A DNA stretch of 64,000 nucleotides from an uncultured Selenomonadales bacterium (GCA_905200615.1 CAJKLB010000005.1:1-64000); one strand, 5' to 3'; positions 25,665 to 34,399 are shown, counted from the first letter of the stretch. Notes: generated by a model not told the origin, from the letters alone. Made by a program: numbers and translations.

Positions 25665-26321
25665 TTACTTGCCTCCTTCTGCTGCGGCAGACTTCTTTGC
25701 AAGAATCTCACCCTTGTATACCCACACCTTTACGCCGATACGGCCATAGGTCGTTGCAGCCTCTGCAAAACCGTAATCAATATCCGCGCGGAGTGTCTGC
25801 AGCGGAATGCTTCCCTCATGGTAGCCCTCGCTGCGGGCGATTTCTGCGCCGCCAAGACGACCGCTTACTAAGATTTTAACACCTTTGGCTCCCGCGCGCG
25901 TAACACGCTGCATGGACTGTTTCATCGCGCGACGGAAAGAAACACGCTTTTCCAACTGCTGAGCGATACTTTCGGCCACCAGCTGCGCGTCCATATCCGG
26001 CTTGCGGATTTCCATGATGTTAAGATGAACCTTTTTGCCAAGCATCTTTTCAAGCTCTGCCTTTAAAGCATCGATTCCCGCACCGCCCTTGCCGATCAAT
26101 GCGCCGGGTTTTGCGGTAAAGATAAAAATAGTTACTGTATTGGATTTACGCTCAATTTCTATCTTCGGAACGCTGAAAGCATTCAGCCTGTTCTTTAAAT
26201 AGCTGCGAAGCTTGTTATCTTCACTGATATTCTGGGCAAAATCCTTGCCGGCGATCCAGCGGGAATCCCAGTTCTTGATAATGCCCACTCTGAGACCGTG
26301 GGGATTCACTTTCTGACCCAT
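25665..26321 (-). CDS. rpsC: 30S ribosomal protein S3
   Basis: A 218-residue protein at the mRNA entry site. The KH domain has KPGALIGKGGAGIDALK, and SRWIAGKDFAQNISED is the N-terminal block. Confidence 0.97.
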   Translation of the reverse strand: MGQKVNPHGLRVGIIKNWDSRWIAGKDFAQNISEDNKLRSYLKNRLNAFSVPKIEIERKSNTVTIFIFTAKPGALIGKGGAGIDALKAELEKMLGKKVHLNIMEIRKPDMDAQLVAESIAQQLEKRVSFRRAMKQSMQRVTRAGAKGVKILVSGRLGGAEIARSEGYHEGSIPLQTLRADIDYGFAEAATTYGRIGVKVWVYKGEILAKKSAAAEGGK

Positions 26322-26720
26322 TTACTTGTCCTCCTTTACTTGATCAAGGATAACCGTGATGTGGCTTGAACGCTTCAGTATCGGCGAAGCGCTGCCTTTT
26401 GCGCGGGGCATAAAGCGCTTAAGCGTAGGACCCTGGTTCGCATATATCTCAGCAACATAAAGGTTATCTCTGTTTAAATACGGAGGATTGTTCTCCGCGT
26501 TAGCGATAGCCGAAAGCAAAACCTTTTCCACTACAGGAGAGGCCGCCTTGGGCGTGAACCGCAAAATAGCAAGCGCCTCATCTACCTGCTTGCCGCGGAT
26601 CAAATCGATCACAATGCGTACCTTGCGGGAAGAAATGCGAATATATTTGGCAATCGCTTTCGGTCTGCGATCGCGCGCTTCCTTACGGGCAGCGGCTTTT
26701 TCTTTCATTCTCTTTGCCAT
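26322..26720 (-). CDS. rplV: 50S ribosomal protein L22
   Basis: A 132-residue protein lining the exit tunnel. KYIRISSRKVRIVIDLIRGK and RFMPRAKGSASPILKRSSHITV are typical. There is a short extra basic N-terminus of about 20 residues. Confidence 0.96.
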   Translation of the reverse strand: MAKRMKEKAAARKEARDRRPKAIAKYIRISSRKVRIVIDLIRGKQVDEALAILRFTPKAASPVVEKVLLSAIANAENNPPYLNRDNLYVAEIYANQGPTLKRFMPRAKGSASPILKRSSHITVILDQVKEDK

Positions 26721-26735
26721 AGCGTCTTCCTCCCC

Positions 26736-27017
26736 TTACTTACTTCCTGAGGACTTTTCCGAACCGGAGTGACCTCTGAACGTTCTTGTGGGTGCAAACT
26801 CACCCAGTTTATGTCCTACCATATCTTCCGTGATATAAACAGGAACGTGTTTTCTGCCGTCATGAACGGCTATGGTATGGCTTACCATCTGGGGGAAGAT
26901 CGTGGAAGACCTTGACCAAGTCTTAATAACCTTCTTATCGCCAGAGGTATTCATTTCTTCAACCTTTTTCAGCAAACGCTCGCTGACAAAGGGACCTTTT
27001 TTTACTGACCTGCTCAT
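26736..27017 (-). CDS. rpsS: 30S ribosomal protein S19
   Basis: A 93-residue head protein. MSRSVKKGPFV, KTWSRSSTIFPQMVSHTIAVH and HKLGEFAPTRTFRGH match the family. Confidence 0.97.
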   Translation of the reverse strand: MSRSVKKGPFVSERLLKKVEEMNTSGDKKVIKTWSRSSTIFPQMVSHTIAVHDGRKHVPVYITEDMVGHKLGEFAPTRTFRGHSGSEKSSGSK

Positions 27018-27038
27018 AATGAGCCTCCTTCCGATTTA

Positions 27039-27869
27039 TTAGCCGTTACGGCGCTTTACGATATATTTATCACTCTTGTTTCTCTTGTTGCGGGTTTTAT
27101 AACCAAGCGCGGGTTTGCCCCAAGGAGTAACCGGGCCGGGACGGCCGACAGGCGACTTGCCTTCACCGCCGCCGTGGGGGTGATCGCACGGGTTCATAAC
27201 AACACCGCGTACCGTAGGCCGAACGCCCATGTGACGTTTTCTTCCCGCTTTACCGATAGAAACGTTTTCATGATCCAGATTGCCTACCTGGCCGATTGTC
27301 GCTTTGCACTCCATCAGAATGTAGCGAACCTCGCCGCTGGGCAGACGGACCTGCGCATATTTCTCTTCCTTTGCCATCAGCTGCGCGGCATTGCCGGCAG
27401 AGCGCACCAGCTGGCCGCCTTTACCGGGGGTAAGCTCAATATTGTGAATCAGCGTACCTACGGGAATATTCTTGATTTTCAGCGCGTTTCCGGGCTTAAT
27501 ATCGGCGTTATCACCGGCATATACCGTATCGCCTACCGTAAGTCCCAAAGGCGCTAAAATATAGCGTTTTTCGCCGTCGGCATAATGCAAAAGCGCAATA
27601 TTGGCTGTACGGTTGGGATCGTACTCAATGGAGGCAACGCGCGCCATGATATCTTCCTTGTTGCGTTTAAAATCGATGATTCTGTATTTTCTTGTATTGC
27701 CGCCGCCGTGATGACGAACGGTTAAACGGCCAACATTATTTCTTCCGCCGCTCTTGCTCACTTTTGCCAGCAAGGAGCGCTCCGGCGTGGTTTTTGTGAT
27801 TTCTTCAAATGCCGAAACCGACATAAAACGCCGTGCGGGCGAGGTTGGCTTATACTTTTTAATAGCCAT
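27039..27869 (-). CDS. rplB: 50S ribosomal protein L2
   Basis: A 276-residue peptidyl-transferase-region protein. VMNPCDHPHGGGEGKSPVGR contains the conserved histidine. Its upstream gap to rplW is about 85 bases. Confidence 0.97.
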   Translation of the reverse strand: MAIKKYKPTSPARRFMSVSAFEEITKTTPERSLLAKVSKSGGRNNVGRLTVRHHGGGNTRKYRIIDFKRNKEDIMARVASIEYDPNRTANIALLHYADGEKRYILAPLGLTVGDTVYAGDNADIKPGNALKIKNIPVGTLIHNIELTPGKGGQLVRSAGNAAQLMAKEEKYAQVRLPSGEVRYILMECKATIGQVGNLDHENVSIGKAGRKRHMGVRPTVRGVVMNPCDHPHGGGEGKSPVGRPGPVTPWGKPALGYKTRNKRNKSDKYIVKRRNG

Positions 27870-27954
27870 GATTCAACTCCATTTCTCAGCGACGCGAATT
27901 TAAGCTGCTGTGCCTGTCGCTGCGTGAAACGCGCAGCAGCCTGTTTTTTTAAAG
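27870..27954 (-). other. 85-base gap with inverted repeats between rplW and rplB
   Basis: Most neighbouring genes are 0-30 bases apart, but this gap has GC-rich partial inverted repeats (GCTGCGCG...CGCAGC and CTGCTG elements). It could be a pausing, processing or attenuation site. No known motif was recognised. Confidence 0.3.
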
Positions 27955-28245
27955 TTAAGCCATACCCTCGAAAAACTCGATGGCCTTAGAATCTTTCTTC
28001 AAAACGACATACGCCTTTTTGGTGGCCGAGGTTCTGCCCTCATACCGACCCATGCGTTTGATCTTTCCCTGGGTGGTAACGGTGTTTACCTTTTCCACCT
28101 TTACGCCGAAGATCTGCTCAACCGCCATTTTAATCTGACTTTTGTTGGCCTTGGGCGCAACCTCAAACACATAACGCTTCTCGCTCATCATGCCATAGCT
28201 CTTTTCGGTAAGCACGGGCTTGATAATGATATCCTCATGGAACAT
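27955..28245 (-). CDS. rplW: 50S ribosomal protein L23
   Basis: A 96-residue exit-tunnel protein that docks SRP and trigger factor. IIIKPVLTEKSYGMM and VEKVNTVTTQGK are typical. Overlaps the rplD end by one base. Confidence 0.96.
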   Translation of the reverse strand: MFHEDIIIKPVLTEKSYGMMSEKRYVFEVAPKANKSQIKMAVEQIFGVKVEKVNTVTTQGKIKRMGRYEGRTSATKKAYVVLKKDSKAIEFFEGMA

Positions 28246-28865
28246 TATGCATATACCTCCTCAAGCTTTTTCAGCGCCGCTTTGGTAAGGATCAGCTTTT
28301 CATGGTTCAGCACATCAACCACATTGAGCGTGTTTACCAATCCCGTTTTCACACCCGGAATATTCGCGGCGGCTCTTTCCACATTCACAGTGGGTTCCGC
28401 ATTTACAATATAAGCCTTTCCTTCTACCTTCAGGTTGGCAAGCACTTTTACCATTGCTTTGGTTTTTGCCTCGATCTCCAGTGCGTCAAGAATGATGATA
28501 TCCTTATCGGCAACTTTTGAGCTGAGCGCACCTTTTAACGCAAGCCGTTTTACCTTTTTGGGAACAGCGATGGAAAAATCTCTTGCCTTGGGCGCAAATA
28601 CAATACCGCCCTTATAATACTGAGGCGCTCTGGACGAACCCTGACGGGCACGGCCGGTTCCCTTCTGACGGAACGGCTTTTTGCCGCCGCCGGCAACCTC
28701 ACGGCGAGTGAGTGTTCCCTTGGTGCCCTGACGCTTATTGGCAAGCTGGGCACGAACTACCTGATGAAGAACGTGCGTATTGATATCGGTTTCAAAGATC
28801 TCTTTGCTCAGTGTCACCGTACCAACCTTTTCGCCTTCAATGTTATATACAGCTACTCTTGGCAT
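28245..28865 (-). CDS. rplD: 50S ribosomal protein L4
   Basis: A 206-residue protein with an extended loop in the exit tunnel (GGGKKPFRQKGTGRARQGSSRAP). In several bacteria L4 represses this operon through the mRNA leader. Confidence 0.96.
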   Translation of the reverse strand: MPRVAVYNIEGEKVGTVTLSKEIFETDINTHVLHQVVRAQLANKRQGTKGTLTRREVAGGGKKPFRQKGTGRARQGSSRAPQYYKGGIVFAPKARDFSIAVPKKVKRLALKGALSSKVADKDIIILDALEIEAKTKAMVKVLANLKVEGKAYIVNAEPTVNVERAAANIPGVKTGLVNTLNVVDVLNHEKLILTKAALKKLEEVYA

Positions 28866-28879
28866 AGCTACTTACCTCC

Positions 28880-29515
28880 TTACTTACTCTTTACCGACTG
28901 CTTAATGGTAAGCAGTGCGCCTGCCGCACCGGGAACCGCGCCTTTAATTAAAAGAACGCCGCGCTCGGTATCAACACGAACAATTTCAAGGTTCTGAATG
29001 GTTACCTGCTCGTTACCCCACTGACCGGGCATATGTTTGTTTTTGAAAACATGGCTCGGTGAGGAACTGGCTCCCATAGAACCTACCACGCGGTGGCTGC
29101 CGGAGCCGTGAGCCATCGGGCCGGTACGCTGATTCCATCTCTGAATCACGCCGCTGAAACCGTGGCCTTTTGTTTTTGCCGTTACATCCACTTTGTCGCC
29201 CTGCGCAAAAATATCGCATTTGATCGTGCCGCCAACCTGATATTCGGCGCAGTTATCAAATTTAAACTCTCTCATATAGCGGGCAACCGGGACATTGGCC
29301 TTTACAAACTGTCCCTTTTCGGGCTTGCTTACGTTCTTTTCCTTTACAGCGCCAAAACCTACCTTGACGGCATCATAGCCGTCTTTTTCAACGGTTTTGA
29401 TCTGTACTACCGAGCAAGGACCGGCTTGAACGACTGTTACGGGAACTACTGTACCGTCCGCGGCGAAAATCTGCGTCATGCCGACTTTCTTGCCTAAAAT
29501 ACCTTTTGTCATCAT
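28880..29515 (-). CDS. rplC: 50S ribosomal protein L3
   Basis: A 211-residue protein. GILGKKVGMTQIFAADG at the start and KGHGFSGVIQRW, SHRVVGSMGASSSPSHVFKN are the family blocks. ATG 29515 follows GGAGG; a second ATG is next to it. Confidence 0.96.
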   Translation of the reverse strand: MMTKGILGKKVGMTQIFAADGTVVPVTVVQAGPCSVVQIKTVEKDGYDAVKVGFGAVKEKNVSKPEKGQFVKANVPVARYMREFKFDNCAEYQVGGTIKCDIFAQGDKVDVTAKTKGHGFSGVIQRWNQRTGPMAHGSGSHRVVGSMGASSSPSHVFKNKHMPGQWGNEQVTIQNLEIVRVDTERGVLLIKGAVPGAAGALLTIKQSVKSK

Positions 29516-29527
29516 CGTTCATCCTCC

Positions 29528-29836
29528 TTACAGTTTAATGTTAATGTCAACACCGGCGGCAAGATCCAGCTTCATCAGTGCATCCACCGTTTTTGTTCCG
29601 GCATTGTAAATGTCAATAAGACGTTTGTGAGTACGAAGCTCAAACTGTTCCCGGCTATCCTTATATTTATGAGGAGCACGAAGAATGGTTATCACTTCCT
29701 TCTCGGTGGGAAGGGGAATGGGGCCGCTTACCGTGGCGCCCGTTTTGACTGCCGTATCCACGATCCTCTCGGCCGCTTGGTCGATCAGGCTGTGATCATA
29801 CGCTTTCAACTTGATTCTGATTTTCTGCGATGCCAT
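29528..29836 (-). CDS. rpsJ: 30S ribosomal protein S10
   Basis: A 102-residue head protein that also acts as NusE in antitermination. IRIKLKAYDHSLIDQAAE and GPIPLPTEKEVITILRAPHKYKDSREQFE are typical. First gene of the operon, after AAGGAGG. Confidence 0.97.
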   Translation of the reverse strand: MASQKIRIKLKAYDHSLIDQAAERIVDTAVKTGATVSGPIPLPTEKEVITILRAPHKYKDSREQFELRTHKRLIDIYNAGTKTVDALMKLDLAAGVDINIKL

Positions 29837-30035
29837 TTATATACCTCCTTACAGTAGCTCAAATACACTGTTCCGTGTGTGCCGCTTTTTTAAATTTTAA
29901 ACGGCGGTGTGTATCTGGCTGTTCGTCCGATTTTTCCGGACAATTGTCCACGGAAATTACCCGCGCGAACGGCGGCAACCTTCCGCTTCATACCATTTAC
30001 GCCGACAGGCGCAGCTGCTCCACCGCACAGAGCAA
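29837..30035 (-). promoter_or_regulatory. Long structured leader of the S10-spc-alpha operon
   Basis: About 200 transcribed bases before rpsJ with several inverted repeats (for example TTGTCCGGA/TCGGAC-type and CGCCG elements). Known family behaviour is L4-mediated control in the S10 leader; here the length and foldability support a control role, but no specific known leader was recognised. Confidence 0.4.
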
Positions 30036-30042
30036 CGGATTT

Positions 30043-30071
30043 AGTATATAACAAAGCCTTTTTTTGCGCAA
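30043..30071 (-). promoter_or_regulatory. Promoter of the ribosomal protein operon
   Basis: Minus-strand TTGCGC (30066-30071) and TATACT (30043-30048) with a 17-base spacer, about 200 bases before rpsJ. Confidence 0.68.
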
Positions 30072-30227
30072 CCGTTTTTTTCTTTTATTTGTGAATTTTT
30101 TGTAAACATTGACCGTTTTCACAAAAAACTGCTTTTTTTGCGTCCTAACTTACATACATTTTATAAAACAAAACGTTGCAACAAGCCGTATACGGCTTTT
30201 ACTCGGCTGAAAAGAGGAACAAATATT

Positions 30228-31160
30228 ATGCCCATGATATCCGTAAAGTGCCCCGGAAGGGTAATTCTGGCGGTGAACAATTCCTTTGCCGGAGAAGTTC
30301 TGCCGAACCAATCGATTTCCGTTCCGGCCGGCAGCGGTACCACATATATTGCCGCCTATCCCTTGGAAGAAGATGGTCTGCCGGTTTGGGTTGCTATTGA
30401 AAACGACGGAATGCTGCTTCATCTTGCACCGTGCTCCGGCCGGCTTTGCCGTTGGAGTGACGAAATCTATGAACTGGAGCTGTGCATCAAAAAAAAGAAG
30501 CCGGAGTTTCCGCCCTTTATTCTGAATGAAAAGAAATGGGGGGCCGCCTTCGCAGGCATCTGCGCCGGTTTTTTCGTTGCCGAAGACGAACACGGCGCGC
30601 GCCGATTTTTTCAGTGCGAAGAGCCAATCGATGATTTTTCCGTACTTTCCGCCGGATACGCCGCGCTGCAAAGCGGTAAAAAGCTCACGGTAGTCACGCA
30701 GGAAATGACCGCGGTGCTTTCCTTGGAAGTCAATACCTTTTCTGTGGAAAACAACCGTCTGTATCTGCGTTTTTATCCCGGCGGCATGGACAGTTACGAA
30801 ATTCTGCAAACCTATAATACCGCTACCATGGAGCGCATGGAAAGCGTCATCGAGCGACGGGAAAGCGAAACCGAACTCTCGGCAATCCGCTGTTTCTGTG
30901 AAGCCGTGCGGCTGGATTTAAAAGAAGAAGCGCTTTCTTTTTTAACCCCGGGGCTCACCGAGGATATGAGTTTTGAGGAAATCAAAGACTTTTTAGGTCC
31001 GTTTGACTCTATCGAAGAAGTCCGTTATCTGCCCAACTCACCACTGCATTCGGTAGCGCTGCGATACGCCGTAGACGCTTGTAATTTTCACTATTTGTGT
31101 TATGAATTCCATATTATTTCCGGTGACCGGCCGTTGATCGACGATATCGCGCAGTTATAG
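30228..31160 (+). CDS. Conserved hypothetical protein
   Basis: A 310-residue soluble protein. The first 60 residues (VKCPGRVILAVNN... and AGSGTTYIAAYPLE) resemble a PEGA-like beta domain used to build surface or carbohydrate-linked assemblies, but this is a weak impression. The later part is acidic and mixed alpha/beta with no known motif. There is no signal peptide. ATG at 30228 follows AAGAGGA; a second ATG at 30234 is possible. Monocistronic with a strong terminator. Function unknown. Confidence 0.65.
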   Translation: MPMISVKCPGRVILAVNNSFAGEVLPNQSISVPAGSGTTYIAAYPLEEDGLPVWVAIENDGMLLHLAPCSGRLCRWSDEIYELELCIKKKKPEFPPFILNEKKWGAAFAGICAGFFVAEDEHGARRFFQCEEPIDDFSVLSAGYAALQSGKKLTVVTQEMTAVLSLEVNTFSVENNRLYLRFYPGGMDSYEILQTYNTATMERMESVIERRESETELSAIRCFCEAVRLDLKEEALSFLTPGLTEDMSFEEIKDFLGPFDSIEEVRYLPNSPLHSVALRYAVDACNFHYLCYEFHIISGDRPLIDDIAQL

Positions 31161-31265
31161 AAAGCCCTTTATATCGCGGAACCTTTATTTTCATTTGCCG
31201 TTACAACTGTATATTCTTTTTTATAAAACAAAACACAAGCGGATTTTTTTGCATATTTCTCGGAA

Positions 31266-31311
31266 AAAGAACGAGGAGCACAAGCCGACCTACTTGTGCT
31301 CCTCGTTCTTT
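31266..31311. terminator. Strong bidirectional terminator
   Basis: The perfect 19-bp inverted repeat AAAGAACGAGGAGCACAAG (31266-31284) pairs with 31293-31311 around an 8-base loop. It lies between the convergent genes at 30228 and 31564. Confidence 0.85.
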
Positions 31312-31348
31312 ATATGAAATTGTTCCAAAAAAAGGCATAATTAAAGAG

Positions 31349-31564
31349 TTATCGTATTTTCTTTAAAAGCGTACAGGAAAATCCGTATTCCCCATGCAAG
31401 GCATAATCCTTAATGTATCCCCAGCCTTCCAATTCCTGTCCCACGCTTTCGCGAAGATCTTTAAAATCATAAGGAAAATCTACTTTGGCTTTATCCGTTT
31501 TCTCTTTCAAATTTTTGTTTGCCATAACTGCCAGAATGTACATTGCCGGAGGTGATAACAACAT
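31349..31564 (-). CDS. Small hypothetical protein
   Basis: A 71-residue protein with a hydrophobic start (MLLSPPAMYILAVMANKN) and a charged rest (FKDLRESVGQELEGWGYIKDY). ATG at 31564 follows GGGAGGAAAG, a good site. No family recognised. Confidence 0.6.
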   Translation of the reverse strand: MLLSPPAMYILAVMANKNLKEKTDKAKVDFPYDFKDLRESVGQELEGWGYIKDYALHGEYGFSCTLLKKIR

Positions 31565-31861
31565 TTTTCTTTCCTCCCTTTGTATTTTGAATTTTTAGTT
31601 TCTGCAAAGATTATAAGTTTCTGGGAAATCTTTGCTTTGTTTGACAGTATTATACACCATGCTTTTTCTTTTTTCAACCCCCTTTTTTACAAAAAATAGA
31701 AAAATTTTTAAAATTTTTGAAAATTTATGGAATTTCGACTATGTTTTGACGTCACTTTATCGTCAATCATTCTTCACATTTTTCTCTTTTCGTATTTCCA
31801 AATCGCAAAAAGACTAATACTTTAGGCTACACACTTTACTCAAGAATATGCCGTAATCCGA
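31565..31861. other. AT-rich intergenic stretch before the malic enzyme promoter
   Basis: Long T and A runs and no ribosome-binding-site-supported frame. A frame of 61 codons at 31632-31817 lacks any support. Confidence 0.5.
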
Positions 31862-31890
31862 TTGACCCTTCGGAAAAATTGCTATATAAT
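31862..31890 (+). promoter_or_regulatory. Promoter of the malic enzyme gene
   Basis: TTGACC (31862-31867) and TATAAT (31885-31890), 17-base spacer; the start codon is 30 bases on. Confidence 0.78.
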
Positions 31891-31919
31891 TTTTATATAT
31901 TGAAAAAAAGAGGTATACT

Positions 31920-33095
31920 ATGAATTACGCTGAGGAATCGCTGAAAAAGCATTATGAATGGAAAGGAAAAATTGAGGTGATCTGCCGCGTGCCGATAAAC
32001 AGCCGTGAGGATCTTTCGCTGGCCTATACGCCGGGAGTTGCCGCGCCGTGTCTGGAAATACAAAAAGACAGCAGCAAAAGCTTTGCGCTGACGCGCCGCT
32101 CCAACCTGGTGGCAGTGATTACCGACGGTACCGCCGTACTGGGCTTAGGCGATATCGGGCCGGAGGCAGGCATGCCGGTAATGGAGGGAAAATGCGCCCT
32201 TTTTAAAGCCTTTGCGGATGTAGACGCGATTCCGCTTTGTATTAAAAGCAAGGATACCGACGAATTGGTGCGCACCATAGAACTGCTCTCCGGCAGTTTC
32301 GGGGGAATCAATTTAGAGGATATCTCCGCGCCGCGCTGTTTTGAAATAGAACGCCGCCTGAAGGAAAAATGTGATATTCCCGTATTCCATGACGATCAAC
32401 ACGGTACGGCTGTTGTTGTCTCCGCGGCATTGATCAACGCCGCCAAGGTAGCCCAAAAAAAGTTAAATGAGCTTACCGTCGTAATCAACGGCGCAGGCAG
32501 TGCGGGAATCGCCATCGGCAATATGATCTTGAATTTAGGCGTAAAAGATTTGCTTCTTTGTGATAAAACGGGAATTCTCTTCCGCGGCAAGGAAGATATG
32601 AATCCTGCCCAGCAGGAGATCGCGCAGCGAACCAACCGACAAAATAAACAAGGCTTGCTTGCCGACGCCATGTCCGGTGCGGACGCTTTTATCGGTGTTT
32701 CGGCGCCGAATGTAGTAACCGGCGAAATGATCGCCAAAATGGCATCCAAACCGATTCTGTTTCCCATGGCTAATCCGGTACCGGAGATTATGCCTGACGC
32801 GGCAAAAAAAGCCGGCGCGTTTATTGTAGGTACCGGCCGAAGCGATTTCCCCAACCAAATCAACAATGTACTGGCTTTCCCCGGTATTTTCCGGGGTGCG
32901 CTGGACGCTCAAGCAACCGATATCAATGAGGAAATGAAAATGGCCGCCGCCTTTGCTATTGCCGCGCATATTCCGCCGGATCAGCTATCACCGGAAAACA
33001 TTATTCCCAGCGCGTTGGATAAAACGGTTGCCTTTTCCGTAGCCAAAGCAGTATCCGAAGCCGCGAAAAAAACCGGCTGCGTACGAAAAAAATAA
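31920..33095 (+). CDS. NAD(P)-dependent malic enzyme (malate dehydrogenase, decarboxylating)
   Basis: A 391-residue cytoplasmic enzyme converting malate to pyruvate and CO2. The short bacterial form begins with SLAYTPGVAAPC, then GDIGPEAGMPVMEGK, NLEDISAPRCFEIE, FHDDQHGTA (metal-binding Asp residues) and the Rossmann INGAGSAGIAIGN. The FPMANPVPEI block is normal. ATG at 31920 follows AAAGAGG. With oadB elsewhere in the window it hints at C4-dicarboxylate metabolism, an inference only. Confidence 0.94.
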   Translation: MNYAEESLKKHYEWKGKIEVICRVPINSREDLSLAYTPGVAAPCLEIQKDSSKSFALTRRSNLVAVITDGTAVLGLGDIGPEAGMPVMEGKCALFKAFADVDAIPLCIKSKDTDELVRTIELLSGSFGGINLEDISAPRCFEIERRLKEKCDIPVFHDDQHGTAVVVSAALINAAKVAQKKLNELTVVINGAGSAGIAIGNMILNLGVKDLLLCDKTGILFRGKEDMNPAQQEIAQRTNRQNKQGLLADAMSGADAFIGVSAPNVVTGEMIAKMASKPILFPMANPVPEIMPDAAKKAGAFIVGTGRSDFPNQINNVLAFPGIFRGALDAQATDINEEMKMAAAFAIAAHIPPDQLSPENIIPSALDKTVAFSVAKAVSEAAKKTGCVRKK

Positions 33096-33120
33096 ACCCG
33101 TTCTTTGATACAAACGGGTT
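33094..33120. terminator. Possible terminator after the malic enzyme gene
   Basis: AACCCGTT pairs with AACGGGTT across the loop, but there is no T run. The sequence ACCCGTTCTTT inside it recurs at 33600-33610. Confidence 0.45.
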
Positions 33121-33599
33121 CAAAGTTATCAAAAATTCTCACGGACAAACAAGCTGCACAAAAAAGGTTTCGTCCACCTTTTTTAAAAGGCGGGATACCG
33201 GCGCCCCTTCGGAAAGAACGAAATCTTACCAAAAAGAGCGCAGGATGGACATAAGCCGTCCCGATGGAAAATTTTATGATAAGAAACCCCCCGGCGAGGG
33301 TTTCCTCATGCGCTGCATAAAAATTTTGTTTTGGTACATATTGCGATTCACGAACAGGTTTTTCGACAGACTCAACCCGCCCTCTTATATAAACAGCGGG
33401 ATTCAAATTTTCTATAAACTCAAATCTACTTTTTCGCGGCGGAAGCGCCGCATTTTTTCACCGGCAGACGCGGCGAAAAAGCTCTGGTCAAAAGATTGCA
33501 TTTTTTACGTTGAAAGGATATTGATGAAAACAGATTCATCCAATCTTTGATTTTTCAAAAAGGCTAGACTAACGCCGTATCCGATTTTTCCGCAGGATG
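33107..33599 (-). repeat. Dispersed repeat region, family B copy B1 (and possible nested pieces)
   Basis: About 490 bases without a supported gene. Read on the minus strand it shares with 35839-35994 the words TGTCGAAAAAC, CCATCGGGACG, CTCTTTTT, TAAAAAAGGTG and TTGTGCAG in the same order, with about 100 extra bases after the first. A GCCGCATTTTTTC piece at 33447-33460 resembles family A. Hairpins such as GAAACCC/GGGTTTC occur. The stretch is flanked by direct repeats ACCCGTTCTTT (33096-33106 and 33600-33610). Confidence 0.5.
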
Positions 33600-33623
33600 A
33601 CCCGTTCTTTCGCTTGTATCGGT

Positions 33624-33944
33624 TTATGCACGCGACGATACGCTATGCTCTTTGTTTTCAAGATGTTCGCGAATCAGCTGCACGTTGCTGAAAAAATTAA
33701 GGCTCAGCATTCCGATAACATACCATAAAAACGCGCCGATAATCAACCCTATAAATTGAGCCAAAAGAAGAAAGGTTATCTCAGAATTCAAGCCGAAATG
33801 AATACCGCTAGCATTCTTCACGCCTATAAGCAAAAAAATAACATAAGCTCCGTAAAGAACGATGCCCGCGCAGATCATCCAAAACCCGACCATAATAATT
33901 CCCTTATAAAGATCCAGCCAAATATTGCTTTTTTCATTAAACAT
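33624..33944 (-). CDS. Small membrane protein divergent from an XRE regulator
   Basis: A 106-residue protein with two or three hydrophobic helices (about 14-40 and 58-85) and a charged tail. ATG at 33944 follows AGAGGAG. Promoter at 34011-34039 overlaps an inverted repeat that the neighbouring XRE protein may bind. No family recognised. Confidence 0.7.
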   Translation of the reverse strand: MFNEKSNIWLDLYKGIIMVGFWMICAGIVLYGAYVIFLLIGVKNASGIHFGLNSEITFLLLAQFIGLIIGAFLWYVIGMLSLNFFSNVQLIREHLENKEHSVSSRA

Positions 33945-34010
33945 GTTTTTCTCCTCTTTTCATAATCTTTGTATTCTTTTCCGTTTTTTCACAAACAATT
34001 TACATTGTCT

Positions 34011-34052
34011 ATTATAGCATACAATTTTTATTTTGTCTATCATCACAGACAA
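34011..34052 (-). promoter_or_regulatory. Promoter of the 33624 gene with an XRE-type operator
   Basis: Minus-strand TAGACA (34034-34039) and TATAAT (34011-34016) are 17 bases apart. An inverted repeat TTGTCT (34033-34038) and AGACAA (34047-34052) covers the -35 box, and another TTGTCT half site is at 34005-34010. Confidence 0.65.
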
Positions 34053-34099
34053 TATTTTTTTGTTTTTTTGGTACTCTAATAGAAAGGGAAGTGTCTACG

Positions 34100-34333
34100 A
34101 TGATAGAATTCAATAAATCGGCGGCCGGAAAGGCCATCCGGCGGCTGCGCAGGGAAAAGAATCTTTCCCAAGAGGTTTTCAGCGGTTTGGCGGGTATCGC
34201 CCGCAGTCACTTGGCAATGATAGAAACCGGCACAAAGCAGCCGAATTTTGAAACGATATGGCGTATTGCCAACGCCTTTGAAATATCGCCTCATGAATTG
34301 GTAGAGCAAATTGAAAAACAATGCCGCCAATGA
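34100..34333 (+). CDS. XRE-family regulator
   Basis: A 77-residue single HTH domain (AIRRLRREKNLSQEVFSGLAG, then IARSHLAMIETGTKQPNFETIWRIANAFEIS). ATG at 34100 follows AAAGGGAAG; a GTG at 34091 is possible. Probably represses the divergent membrane-protein gene and itself through the TTGTCT/AGACAA repeat. Confidence 0.85.
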   Translation: MIEFNKSAAGKAIRRLRREKNLSQEVFSGLAGIARSHLAMIETGTKQPNFETIWRIANAFEISPHELVEQIEKQCRQ

Positions 34334-34399
34334 AAGAGAATCTTTACCGTGGAAGGATATCCGCGATCTTTCCTTTATCAGCTCCAAATTCTTTTCGGT

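Noticed and set aside
31632..31817. A 61-codon frame before the malic enzyme
   Set aside because: Very AT-rich, no ribosome binding site and no domain.
32981..33406. A 141-codon minus-strand frame at the malic enzyme end
   Set aside because: Runs across the malic enzyme 3' end and repeat B1 without a start site or domain.
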